This document shows positions 54,200-63,050 of a stretch of DNA of 64,000 bases, piece by piece; positions within the stretch are counted from its first letter, which is position 1; the number at the start of each line of letters is the position of its first letter. The stretch spans positions 1 to 64,000 of the forward strand of contig CANNAN010000012.1 of the NCBI GenBank assembly GCA_947502635.1, given 5' to 3'. Both the position numbers and the translations under genes were made by a program. The stretch is from an uncultured Flavobacteriaceae bacterium (GTDB taxonomy: Bacteria > Bacteroidota > Bacteroidia > Flavobacteriales > Flavobacteriaceae). The notes under the pieces were generated by a model. The model did not search any database and had not been told where the DNA came from. It saw only the letters and a list, made by a program, of their open reading frames with translations.

Positions 54200-56346
54200 A
54201 AAATTTTAATAGTAGAAATTCATTAATAAAAATGTCAGGTTTTTTTAAACGACTAATATGCATATTAATCGTAACATGTTTTGTAGGATGTAAAGAGCAA
54301 ACAAAAAGTGAAGATATAATTATTAAAAAAGATGTTTTGGTTTTATTCGATTTTGAAGATTCTGATACATCTTTGATCAAAGCACAGGATGCCACTTTTA
54401 AATTGGTTGATACAGAAGCGAATAAATATATTGAAGTGAATAGTGGTTTTACTATAAGTGGACCTGGAATAAAATTATCTAGTTCAAGAGAAGCACCATG
54501 GAATTTGGAAGATTATCATCAAATAAAAGCTGATATTACAAATGTTGGAGATGAATTTATTCAAGTAGAATTGTTTGTTGGTAATGATCCAGATGGACTT
54601 GTACGTTGGTATTGTTCTGATTATGTTGATCTAAATCCTGGAGAAAGTAAAATCATTTCTGTTGATTTAGCATGGACACCTTATGTTTTTGACCCGCAAA
54701 TAGAAATCAATGGACTTCGTGGAGTTCCAGGGAAAATAAAAACAGATATAAGTAAAATTGATCAATTGGTATTTAATTCTCGTTATGCGACGCAAGAGAA
54801 TCAATTTACTATTGATAATGTAAGAGCTGTTGGTAAGTTGGAAAAGAGAAGCCCTGATAATTTTTTCCCTTTTATTGATGAATATGGACAATACATACAT
54901 AGTGATTGGAAAAATAAAATGCATTCTGAGGAAGCATTGAAAAAAGCAGCAAAAAATGAGTTGGATTATCTAAACAAGAGTAAAGGTCCAGAAAATATAG
55001 GGAAATATGGAGGTTGGACAGCAGGCCCAAAATTAAAAGCGACAGGTTTCTTCAGAACAGAAAAAAGGGATGATAAATGGTGGATCATAGATCCAGAAGG
55101 TTATTTGTTTTGGTCTGCGGGTTTAAATTGTGTCTCTTCAAATTCAATATTTACAGGCATTACACACAGAGAAAAATATTTTAGAAACCTTCCTCCAAAA
55201 GATAGTATATCATCATCTTTTTATGGTAAAGGAACTTTTGCAAGCCATGGATTTTATAAAGACAAGCAATCGTACGATACGTACAATTTTTATCAAAGCA
55301 ATTTATATAGAAAATATGGTGACGATTGGTTAAAAACCTTTCAGGATATGTCACATAAACGGATCAAAGATTGGGGAATGAATACACTCGGATTTGTATC
55401 AGATTTAGGAGCTATACGTCAGGAGAAAACACCATATGTTGGGTCGATTTGGATTAAAGGAACTCCAAAAATAGAGGGTTCAGAAGGGTTTTGGGGTAAA
55501 TTTCATGATGTGTTCGATCCAAATTTTAGAGTCGCTGTAAAGAATTCGGTTAAACTTCAGAAAGAAGGAGCAAACAATCCATGGTGTATAGGTTATTTTG
55601 TAGATAATGAACTGTCTTGGGGGTTGCTAGGGTCTCTTTCGGAGGGAACATTAAAAAGTCCTGAAACACAACCTGCGAAAATTGCGTTTATAAATGATCT
55701 AAAATCAAAATATAGCCAAATAGAAGGTCTTAATGGGGTATGGGGTACAAATCACGAATCTTGGGAATCGTTATTGATTTCAACAAAACTACCAGATCCA
55801 GAAAAAGCAAAGACAGACCTTGTTGATTTTTATAAAAGAATTGCTGATACTTACTTTAAAATCATTAATGAAGAATTAAAACACGTAGCTCCTAATCAAA
55901 ATTATTTGGGATGCCGATTTGCTTGGGCAAATAATGATGTTGTACTTACTACTGCCAGTAAATATTTAGATATTATGAGTTTCAATAAGTATGAATACAG
56001 TGTAGAAAACTTTTCACTTCCGAAAGGGGTTGATAAGCCTATTATGATTGGTGAATTTCATTTTGGAGCTTTAGATAGAGGAAGTTTTCATGTAGGTATA
56101 AAAAAAGCGGCAGACCAAACTGAACGAGGACAACACTATCAAGATTATGTTCATGGGGCTTTACGCAATCCAAATATTGTAGGAGCGCACTGGTTTCAGT
56201 ATATAGACGAACCAAACACGGGGCGTTTTGATGGTGAAAACTATAATGTTGGGTTTGTTGATATTTGTGATAATCCTTATGAAGAGCTCATAGAAAAAGT
56301 AAAAGAAACAACATATAATATGTATGAATTTCGCATAGCACCATAA
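54196..56346 (+). CDS. GH50-family beta-agarase-like lipoprotein
   Basis: A 716-residue lipoprotein (lipobox FVGC, C32; the ATG at residue 13 is an alternative start that leaves a standard signal). An N-terminal beta-sandwich with CBM-like features (about 45-215) precedes the TIM barrel. Barrel hallmarks: DDKWWIIDPEGYLFWSAGLNC, GYFVDNELSWG with candidate acid/base E472, and PIMIGEFHFGA with candidate nucleophile E620. These match GH50, whose members are agarases that release neoagaro-oligosaccharides, often exo-acting. Coupling to a sugar MFS transporter and convergence with a GH16 beta-agarase support agar as substrate. The exact product cannot be read from sequence. Confidence 0.85.
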   Translation: MKNFNSRNSLIKMSGFFKRLICILIVTCFVGCKEQTKSEDIIIKKDVLVLFDFEDSDTSLIKAQDATFKLVDTEANKYIEVNSGFTISGPGIKLSSSREAPWNLEDYHQIKADITNVGDEFIQVELFVGNDPDGLVRWYCSDYVDLNPGESKIISVDLAWTPYVFDPQIEINGLRGVPGKIKTDISKIDQLVFNSRYATQENQFTIDNVRAVGKLEKRSPDNFFPFIDEYGQYIHSDWKNKMHSEEALKKAAKNELDYLNKSKGPENIGKYGGWTAGPKLKATGFFRTEKRDDKWWIIDPEGYLFWSAGLNCVSSNSIFTGITHREKYFRNLPPKDSISSSFYGKGTFASHGFYKDKQSYDTYNFYQSNLYRKYGDDWLKTFQDMSHKRIKDWGMNTLGFVSDLGAIRQEKTPYVGSIWIKGTPKIEGSEGFWGKFHDVFDPNFRVAVKNSVKLQKEGANNPWCIGYFVDNELSWGLLGSLSEGTLKSPETQPAKIAFINDLKSKYSQIEGLNGVWGTNHESWESLLISTKLPDPEKAKTDLVDFYKRIADTYFKIINEELKHVAPNQNYLGCRFAWANNDVVLTTASKYLDIMSFNKYEYSVENFSLPKGVDKPIMIGEFHFGALDRGSFHVGIKKAADQTERGQHYQDYVHGALRNPNIVGAHWFQYIDEPNTGRFDGENYNVGFVDICDNPYEELIEKVKETTYNMYEFRIAP

Positions 56347-56670
56347 AAAAGTATAGTATATTATTTAAAAAGTATGAAAACATTAGTGAAGAAACGAGCT
56401 GTCTATCTATAAGCGATTATATGCTATTGGTTGTAAATAAAGTAAAAGATAAACAAGTCCGAAATAAAAACCATAGGTTTTTAAACGTACTATTAAGCAT
56501 AAAAGTTGTTATTTTAATGACTTCTCCTGGATTAAATCTAGGAGAAGGTCTTAAGGAGTAGATGAAGAAATATTTACGGCTATAAGTTTTTAATTAAATA
56601 ATAATAATAGAGAAGCCCTTTATGGAAATTTAATTTCCATAAAGGGCTTCTTATTTTGGGCGTTAATATG
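56347..56670. other. Intergenic region between convergent agarase genes
   Basis: No gene is seen. The stretch contains the bidirectional terminator at 56611-56651. A possible weaker hairpin, CTCCTGGATTAAATCTAGGAG, lies at 56524-56544. Confidence 0.6.
56611..56651. terminator. Bidirectional terminator, 20-bp perfect stem
   Basis: AGAAGCCCTTTATGGAAATT (56611-56630) and its exact complement at 56632-56651 form a hairpin between the convergent GH50 and GH16 genes, followed by TTATTTTG on the plus side. It probably terminates both. Confidence 0.85.
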
Positions 56671-57654
56671 TTATTTATCTACTGGTTTAAATACCCTTAT
56701 CCAATCTAATTTAAGCGTATTATTACTTAAATTTTCAAGCTCTTCATCTGTTGGAGATAAACCAGAATTGGCTCGCCAAGTCTGATCTTCTACACTAACG
56801 AGTATATCCATTTCTTTGCTTAGACCTGTGCCGTTTGTATAGTCAAGTGGATCAATTTCTGATACGCCAGATCTTGTTCTTACAAGTTTTCCATCAATAT
56901 AGTATTCTAAATTCCATGGATCTTTCCAATAAACACCATATCGGTGGAAATCTTCTCTCCAGATTGTTGAACCATCAGTATAGAAACTACCTTCATCACT
57001 TGGTTGCCAATCTTGAAAAGGATCTCTAATAAATACATGGTGGCTTACATGCACACGGTCTGGAGCAAACCAAGCATTTGTCCATATGTCACTACCATAG
57101 GCTTCAACAATATCAATTTCTTGTGTGTCATCTGGGCTTAGCAGCCAAAAGCCATTGGCTAATTTTGAATTCATTATTTTTACACTAGCCTCAATATAAA
57201 CTGGATATACAACCCTTTTTTTGGAACTAATAACGCCTGCATTAGTCGTTGTAGTCCCATCTGGCCTACTAGCAATCATCTGTAATTGATTATCAACAAC
57301 AGAAGAATGATCTCTTCTCCATACTGTTGGTTCAGGGCCAGTCCATGCATTATGATACCAGTCATCCCATTTAGTTAAAAATGTATCTCCTTTATTATCT
57401 GCAGGTGCTTCGTACTCGAAGTTGTCTGAGATATCACTTTGAAACTCCCATTCTTTATCATCTCCAAGAGTTACTGGTACAGGAATAGTTATCCATGTTA
57501 GCTCTTCTTCTTCTTCTTCTTCTTCTTCTTCTTCCACTGGAGGTGGATCTTGTTCTGTTTCATCCTTTTCACTCGCTGGTTCTGGGGCAGGTGATTTTGA
57601 ACAGCCAATCATAATTAATGTAAAAAAGAGTAATGCAATATTCAATGTTTTCAT
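56671..57654 (-). CDS. GH16 beta-agarase lipoprotein
   Basis: A 327-residue lipoprotein (lipobox MIGC, C18). A Pro/Glu-rich linker containing 11 consecutive Glu (encoded by a GAA repeat) tethers the catalytic domain to the membrane. The GH16 motif E-I-D-I-V-E has nucleophile E179 and acid/base E184, in DDTQEIDIVEAYGSD. Segments such as KWDDWYHNAWTGPEPTVWRRD, RVHVSHHVFIRDPFQDWQP and GTGLSKEMDILV are characteristic of beta-agarases rather than laminarinases. It should cleave beta-1,4 bonds of agarose at the cell surface. It converges with GH50 and may follow the aldehyde dehydrogenase gene in the same direction, 265 bp away. Confidence 0.92.
   Translation of the reverse strand: MKTLNIALLFFTLIMIGCSKSPAPEPASEKDETEQDPPPVEEEEEEEEEEELTWITIPVPVTLGDDKEWEFQSDISDNFEYEAPADNKGDTFLTKWDDWYHNAWTGPEPTVWRRDHSSVVDNQLQMIASRPDGTTTTNAGVISSKKRVVYPVYIEASVKIMNSKLANGFWLLSPDDTQEIDIVEAYGSDIWTNAWFAPDRVHVSHHVFIRDPFQDWQPSDEGSFYTDGSTIWREDFHRYGVYWKDPWNLEYYIDGKLVRTRSGVSEIDPLDYTNGTGLSKEMDILVSVEDQTWRANSGLSPTDEELENLSNNTLKLDWIRVFKPVDK
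57502..57534. repeat. GAA/TTC trinucleotide repeat in GH16 linker
   Basis: Ten perfect TTC units (57505-57534) plus CTC encode 11 consecutive Glu in the linker of the GH16 lipoprotein. Slippage in units of three would change linker length without a frameshift. Confidence 0.9.
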
Positions 57655-57919
57655 AGCAATTTATTTTATGGAATAAAATTAGTCAAAATTGTAAAGTCGT
57701 TATGATTAATAAACTTGACAATAACTTAACGCACTATAACAGTTGTTCTAATCTAAAACACATATGGTTAATATTTTTATCTATAAAAGGAAAAGGTCTT
57801 ATGTATAAAAAACCTTAACCATTTGGAGCATTTAAAGGATTAATCCTCAATATGCATAAAATAACGCACAATAAATATACCAAAATATTTACTGGTTTTA
57901 AAATAAGCTATTCTATTCT

Positions 57920-59365
57920 TTATTCGTAGCTCATATAAATGGTTCGTTTCTGTAAGTAATGCTCAAGACCGTAAATACCATCTTCTCCAGCAATACCACT
58001 TCGCTTATGTCCAGAATGGTAGCCTTGAATATAACCTACAATCTGCTTGTTAATGAAAATGGTACCGATTTGAAATTCACGTATAGAACGCATAATCAAT
58101 TTATGATTTTGAGTATATAAGTAGGCCGATAAACTATCATCTCTTTTGTTTAATAATTCCTTTGCTTCCTCGTAACCATTAATTTTAACGATCGGTAAAA
58201 CAGGACCGAACATTTCTTCCTGGATAGAGGCTTGATTAGGAGTTACATTAGTCAATATTGTAGGTTCATACCAATTTCCTTTTTCAAAAGAAGTACCTTC
58301 AGGGCGTTTTCCGCCTAGGACCAACTCAGCACCTTGAGCTATATTTTCTTTTACAATGCCATCAATACGTTCTAAACCTTTAGAACTTAAATTTGGCCCC
58401 ATATCTACATCGGTCATCGGGTCTCCAACTCTAATTTGTCTAACTCTTTTAATTAATTTTTCAGTAAACTCATCTGCTATTTTCTCGTCTACAAATACCA
58501 TTTCGTTACAAATACATACTTGTCCACAGTTTGCATAACGCGAAATTGCAGCAGCTTCAACAGCTTTGTCTATTTCTGCATCATCAAGTACAATAAAAGG
58601 TGCTTTACCTCCTAATTCTAACACCAAACCAGCTACATTGTCTGCCGCTCCTTTATAAATTGCTTGTCCCGCTCGTGTACTTCCAGTCATAGAAACCAAC
58701 CTTGTTAGCGGATTTGAAACTAAATGAGACCCAACGTCATGTCCATAGCCAACAACCATACTTATAACACCTTTTGGCAACCCGACTTCTTCAAGGATCT
58801 TACAAAATTCGGAAGCGGTAACTGGTGTTAATTCTGATGGTTTAATGACCATGGTATTCCCAGTAATCAAAGCAGGCCCTATTTTACGTCCAATTAAAGC
58901 TAATGGATAATTAAAGGCCATTAACCCTACAGTTACACCATAAGGTACTTTATGAATAGACAATTGTTCATTTGGTTGATCTGAAGGAAAGATGGCGCCT
59001 TGAATTCGACTACCAGCTTCAGCAGAATAGGATATATACTTTATGGTATCATCTACTTCATACCGAGCTTCTACTAAAGTTTTGCCTTGCTCCATTACCA
59101 AAAGTTTTGCAAAATGTTCTTTGCGTTCTTTTAATTTTTCACAAATAGCATACAAATAGTTTGCACGTTGTTGTGCTGGTAACATTTGCCATGCGAATTG
59201 TGCTTTTTCTGCAGATTCTAAAGCATGTTGCACTTCGTCTAAACTGCTGCAATAAATTTCGGCAAAAAGGTCGCCATTTGCAGGGTTCTCTACTTCTATT
59301 TTTTCGCCAGAGGATTTTTTTATCCACTCACCGTTAATGTAACAATTATATACTTTTGGTTTCAC
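57920..59365 (-). CDS. Aldehyde dehydrogenase, AldA-like (candidate 3,6-anhydro-L-galactose dehydrogenase)
   Basis: A 481-residue NAD(P)-dependent aldehyde dehydrogenase. The catalytic Cys is C284 in [10 protein letters not shown]; the general-base Glu lies in LELGGKAP (about residue 250), and the NAD-binding [10 protein letters not shown] motif is intact. Overall it resembles lactaldehyde/glycolaldehyde dehydrogenase AldA (IDGQ-type N-terminus, [20 protein letters not shown] end). Next to agarases, a 3,6-anhydro-L-galactose dehydrogenase is a plausible alternative, since that enzyme is also an ALDH. It starts 8 bp after an enoyl-CoA hydratase-family gene, so the two are co-transcribed. Confidence 0.85.
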   Translation of the reverse strand: MKPKVYNCYINGEWIKKSSGEKIEVENPANGDLFAEIYCSSLDEVQHALESAEKAQFAWQMLPAQQRANYLYAICEKLKERKEHFAKLLVMEQGKTLVEARYEVDDTIKYISYSAEAGSRIQGAIFPSDQPNEQLSIHKVPYGVTVGLMAFNYPLALIGRKIGPALITGNTMVIKPSELTPVTASEFCKILEEVGLPKGVISMVVGYGHDVGSHLVSNPLTRLVSMTGSTRAGQAIYKGAADNVAGLVLELGGKAPFIVLDDAEIDKAVEAAAISRYANCGQVCICNEMVFVDEKIADEFTEKLIKRVRQIRVGDPMTDVDMGPNLSSKGLERIDGIVKENIAQGAELVLGGKRPEGTSFEKGNWYEPTILTNVTPNQASIQEEMFGPVLPIVKINGYEEAKELLNKRDDSLSAYLYTQNHKLIMRSIREFQIGTIFINKQIVGYIQGYHSGHKRSGIAGEDGIYGLEHYLQKRTIYMSYE

Positions 59366-59373
59366 GTTATATA

Positions 59374-60147
59374 TTATTTAAAATTTGGATTTCTTTTTTC
59401 TATAAAAGCTTTCAAACCTTCTTTAGAATCCTCTGTATTATACAATGAGTTAGCTAAATTAGTTTCTAATAACAAACCTTCTTCCAAAGATAATTCAATT
59501 CCTTGATTAACGGCTTGTTTTATTGCTTTCATGGCTGGTACAGATCCTGAAGCTAAATTTTCTAAATATGAAGCGGTTAATGCTTCAAATTCTGATTCTG
59601 GGTATAATTGATTTACTAGACCTATATCAAAGGCTTGATCTGGAGTAATAGAATTGCCTTTTACTAAAAGTTCTAAAGCTCTACTTAAATTTATGAGTCT
59701 AATTAATCGTTGAGTACCTCCATTACCAGGCATTAAGCCAAGATTTACTTCAGACATACCAATTTTAAAATTGGCATCGCTTGCTAAACGAATGTCACAT
59801 GCTAAAGCTAATTCAAGACCACCTCCTAGGGTATGTCCATTTAACAAAGCCACAGTTATTTTAGGAGTTTGGTTAAGTCTTTTAGCAACTAGGTTCGCAT
59901 AGGTTACCATTTCTTTATTTTCTGCCACTGTATTTTTTTCAAATACATTTACATCAGCTCCAGCGCAGAAAAATCTTGGTAAAGTACTTTTTATGGCAAT
60001 AATTTTTACTTCATTATTATGTTCGGCTTCTTCGATTGCTGTTGCCAATAACTTCATTAAATGAATATCATATCCATTCGCTTTTGGTTTGTTAATAATG
60101 ATGTAACCTATTCTTTTCTTTATTTTTAGACTAATTACTTGTGCCAT
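59374..60147 (-). CDS. Enoyl-CoA hydratase/isomerase (crotonase) family protein
   Basis: A 257-residue crotonase-superfamily enzyme. The oxyanion-hole segments FCAGADVN and [15 protein letters not shown] are present, with both catalytic glutamates of hydratases in place (E112 and E133), and PGNGGTQRL follows. It could hydrate an enoyl-CoA, but crotonases also catalyse other eliminations and isomerisations. It heads a two-gene unit with the aldehyde dehydrogenase, an odd partner for a fatty-acid enzyme. No other beta-oxidation gene is in the window. Its role in sugar breakdown is open. Confidence 0.9.
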   Translation of the reverse strand: MAQVISLKIKKRIGYIIINKPKANGYDIHLMKLLATAIEEAEHNNEVKIIAIKSTLPRFFCAGADVNVFEKNTVAENKEMVTYANLVAKRLNQTPKITVALLNGHTLGGGLELALACDIRLASDANFKIGMSEVNLGLMPGNGGTQRLIRLINLSRALELLVKGNSITPDQAFDIGLVNQLYPESEFEALTASYLENLASGSVPAMKAIKQAVNQGIELSLEEGLLLETNLANSLYNTEDSKEGLKAFIEKRNPNFK

Positions 60148-60832
60148 AGTTGTTTATTTGATGGAACCTTAATTGGTTAATTTTAATTTTCTATGATGTT
60201 TGTTGTTTGGGCATGCTTAAAGAATTTATTTTCTATTTCCTTCTTAAATTTGTTGCCATTTTCGATTTGTATCATTAGAGTTTATTTCTTTAGCAGTTTT
60301 TAATTATAAGTGGATGGGGGATGTTTATTGCTCTTACTGACCGTTAAAAAATTAAAGGTTCAATCTTCAATAAAAGAATTTGGTTTTGATTGAAAAACTT
60401 GGTAATAAAGTAACAAATTAAATATGTTAAAAAGTTGGTTTCTTACTGGATAAAAACTATACATTTAAACTATTGTAACTAGTATTTATCTTGATTTAAA
60501 AGGCGTTACAGTATTTGTGGTTTTTAATTTGTTGTACATACCGTTGTAATTGTGTGTTTGTTATTAAGTTTTAGCTTTTGTAATCACATGTAAAATATTA
60601 AAATTTTTTTAATGAAATTTGATTTTGTGTTGATTAGACTTTCTAATGATTTGTTATATATTTATATTATTTTTTATTTATTACAATGCCTTGTGCATTA
60701 GTAGGATGTATGATTTTTCTTAGTTAAATTAAGGGTTTTTATGATATAGACGAAAATAAAAATGTATGATTCTTGCCTATTTACAAAATAATGTTTTTAT
60801 TTTTACATTTCATGCTTCAACGAAACAAATAA
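60148..60832. promoter_or_regulatory. Divergent region between crotonase and TPR-LuxR genes
   Basis: No gene is seen in about 685 very AT-rich bases. It must contain the promoters for the minus-strand ECH-ALDH unit and the plus-strand regulator. I cannot assign a -33/-7 pair with confidence. Confidence 0.4.
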
Positions 60833-62506
60833 ATGAATTCTACCTATAAAAGTCACGCATATATGTTTAATTTTTTAGTTAAAAGAAATTTTCATTTGTG
60901 GTTTTTATTAATCATTTTATGTTCTAGTTTTTGTTTCTCACAAGAAAACAATATAGATTCATTAAAAATAATAGCAGATAAAGCTTTAAAAAAAGCAAAT
61001 GAAATAAAGCATCAAGAGCCTAAAAAAGCCATTGATTTATTGCAAATTAGTATAAATAATTATACAAAAGCAAATGATACCATAAATGCAATAAATGCGA
61101 CTCTTGAAAAAGCGCTTGTTTTTGAGACAAATGCTGAATATCCTAAGTCATATGATTTATTATGGCAATCATTATTATTATGTGATCAAATAGATAATGA
61201 TGGTTTATTGTCGGTTATCTATTTTAGATTAGGTAGAATTTATAGTTATTATAAAAGAGAAAATAAATCGATAGAATATTTAATTAAGGCTTTATCAATT
61301 CAAAAGAAAATTGAAAAGTCAGGTTATAATTTTAAAGCGGACTTGGTTCCTTATTATTATTCAATAGCTTCTACTTACAGGGAATTAAATATTCCAAGAC
61401 TGGCTAAAAAATATTTGGATACTTGTTTTTTGTATTATGCTGAATCTAAGGTGACTGTTCCCATGCCTTATTTAGAGTTTGAAAAATCAAATTTATTATA
61501 TAAAAATGGCGAAGAAGAAGAAGCCTTAAAAATTATGGAAGAAGTTTATCCATGGTTTAAAGAAAATGAACCTTCTTATTTAGTGCATTTTTACAAAAGC
61601 TGGGGTGATATTTATTTGGAATTACTCGATTTAACTAAAAGTGAAGCGTATTACAAAAAAGCATTGAGCATATCGAAAGAGTTTAAAAGTCACATTGATT
61701 TTACTCCTTTAGTTTATGAAAAATTAACGAAGCTATATTTAAAGAAAAACGATTTTCAAAATGCGTATGCTAATTTAAAAATTGCTAAAGATTTAGATGC
61801 TAAGTTTTTTGATAGCAGAAGCATAAGTAACCAACCATTATTAGAGATTAAGGATGAATATAGAATTGCAAAAGAAGAGCAAGAAAAGCGTCTACGGGAA
61901 CAGTATTTAAAACAACTTGAGCAAGAGGATAAGATTAATAAACTTCAAACGGTTATTCTTTCTGGATCTATTCTTTTCCTTCTTTTATTTGGCTACTTAT
62001 ATGTTAAGCATATGCGGACAAGACATAAGGCAGAAAAGGAATTGATTAGCAAGACAAAAGAAATTGAAATTCAAAAAACGAGAGAATTACTTGAATTAAA
62101 GAATAAAGAGCTAGCTGCTTCAGCTTTACAATTAATTGAAAAAGATGAGTTTTTAAAGGATTTAAAGTCAAAAATTAGAGTTGGTGCAGATAAATTAAAA
62201 ATCCCTGAATTAAATAAGGTTCTTCGTTCTATTTCGGTTAATAATAATAAAAATTGGGATGAATTTAAACTTAGATTTATAGAAATAAATAAAGGTTTTT
62301 ATGATAAAATCTTCGAAAAATATCCTAATTTAAGTCAAGGAGACCAAAAAGTATGTGCCTTAATAAAGTTGAATTTTTCAAGTAAAGAAATGGCCAGGTT
62401 ACTTGGGATTTCAGTTGAATCTGTGCATACTTCTAGACATAGAATTAGAAAAAAAATGGAATTGCCAAGAAATATAAACTTAGAAGACTATATAAGTTCA
62501 TTATAG
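60833..62506 (+). CDS. Membrane-anchored TPR protein with LuxR-type HTH
   Basis: A 557-residue regulator. The start is uncertain: M1 at 60833, or M12 at 60866, the latter giving a standard signal peptide ending near FCFSQEN. Tetratricopeptide repeats fill about 45-330 (outside the membrane), then a charged coil (EEQEKRLREQYLKQLEQED), a membrane span (about 371-392, VILSGSILFLLLFGYLYV), a second coiled coil and a C-terminal LuxR/GerE-like helix-turn-helix (about 495-557; KEMARLLGISVESVHTSRHRIRKK). No phosphorylation site is seen. Such proteins are common in Bacteroidota and probably pass a periplasmic signal to DNA from the membrane. It lies between the crotonase-ALDH unit and the alcohol dehydrogenase, which are its likely targets. 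Confidence 0.85.
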   Translation: MNSTYKSHAYMFNFLVKRNFHLWFLLIILCSSFCFSQENNIDSLKIIADKALKKANEIKHQEPKKAIDLLQISINNYTKANDTINAINATLEKALVFETNAEYPKSYDLLWQSLLLCDQIDNDGLLSVIYFRLGRIYSYYKRENKSIEYLIKALSIQKKIEKSGYNFKADLVPYYYSIASTYRELNIPRLAKKYLDTCFLYYAESKVTVPMPYLEFEKSNLLYKNGEEEEALKIMEEVYPWFKENEPSYLVHFYKSWGDIYLELLDLTKSEAYYKKALSISKEFKSHIDFTPLVYEKLTKLYLKKNDFQNAYANLKIAKDLDAKFFDSRSISNQPLLEIKDEYRIAKEEQEKRLREQYLKQLEQEDKINKLQTVILSGSILFLLLFGYLYVKHMRTRHKAEKELISKTKEIEIQKTRELLELKNKELAASALQLIEKDEFLKDLKSKIRVGADKLKIPELNKVLRSISVNNNKNWDEFKLRFIEINKGFYDKIFEKYPNLSQGDQKVCALIKLNFSSKEMARLLGISVESVHTSRHRIRKKMELPRNINLEDYISSL

Positions 62507-63050
62507 AATATCCTTACCAAGAACAAACAATATCATTATTTACAGTAAAGATCTGTACAACTATTAAATTGACTTTTTCTTTGAAATAGGATTCTTAGTT
62601 CAAAACTATTAATGGGTTTAGTGAAAATTCTTCGAATTGTAAATTGGTAATGTAATTACAAGTATGAGGTTTCAAACGGTAGAGTAAAATCTGATTTAGA
62701 TAAGGTAATTTTTGTTCTTTTATGGTATTTATTAATACTTGCAGAATTTCTTTTGTAATTTGCGTTGGAAGGTAAGTTCATAGTACATATTTTGTTGATT
62801 AAACAATTGAATTTGACGAATTAAAAGTGGCATAAATAATTAGAAATTATTTATGCTTAAACTAGGAAGTTTAGTCTTTTTCAGGCTAATTTGACGCGTT
62901 GTAGAGTTTTAGTCTAGTCATTTTATTCTTAACTTACTTTAGTTTTATTCTAATTTAGCTAATCTTAAAAAAGTATAACTTTTTTAAGATTAGCTAATGC
63001 CTTTTATACATAAAAAACAATTAAATATTAAAATTAAATATAAAAACAAA
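62507..63050. other. Non-coding region upstream of alcohol dehydrogenase
   Basis: About 545 bp with no gene. The notable content is the perfect hairpin at 62955-62997, 53 bp before the dehydrogenase start. Confidence 0.5.
62955..62997. repeat. Perfect 20-bp inverted repeat (hairpin) before alcohol dehydrogenase
   Basis: TTAGCTAATCTTAAAAAAGT (62955-62974), loop ATA, and the exact complement (62978-62997). AT-rich with an A run and T run. It could be a terminator for transcription entering from the left or a regulatory hairpin in the dehydrogenase leader. Confidence 0.75.
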
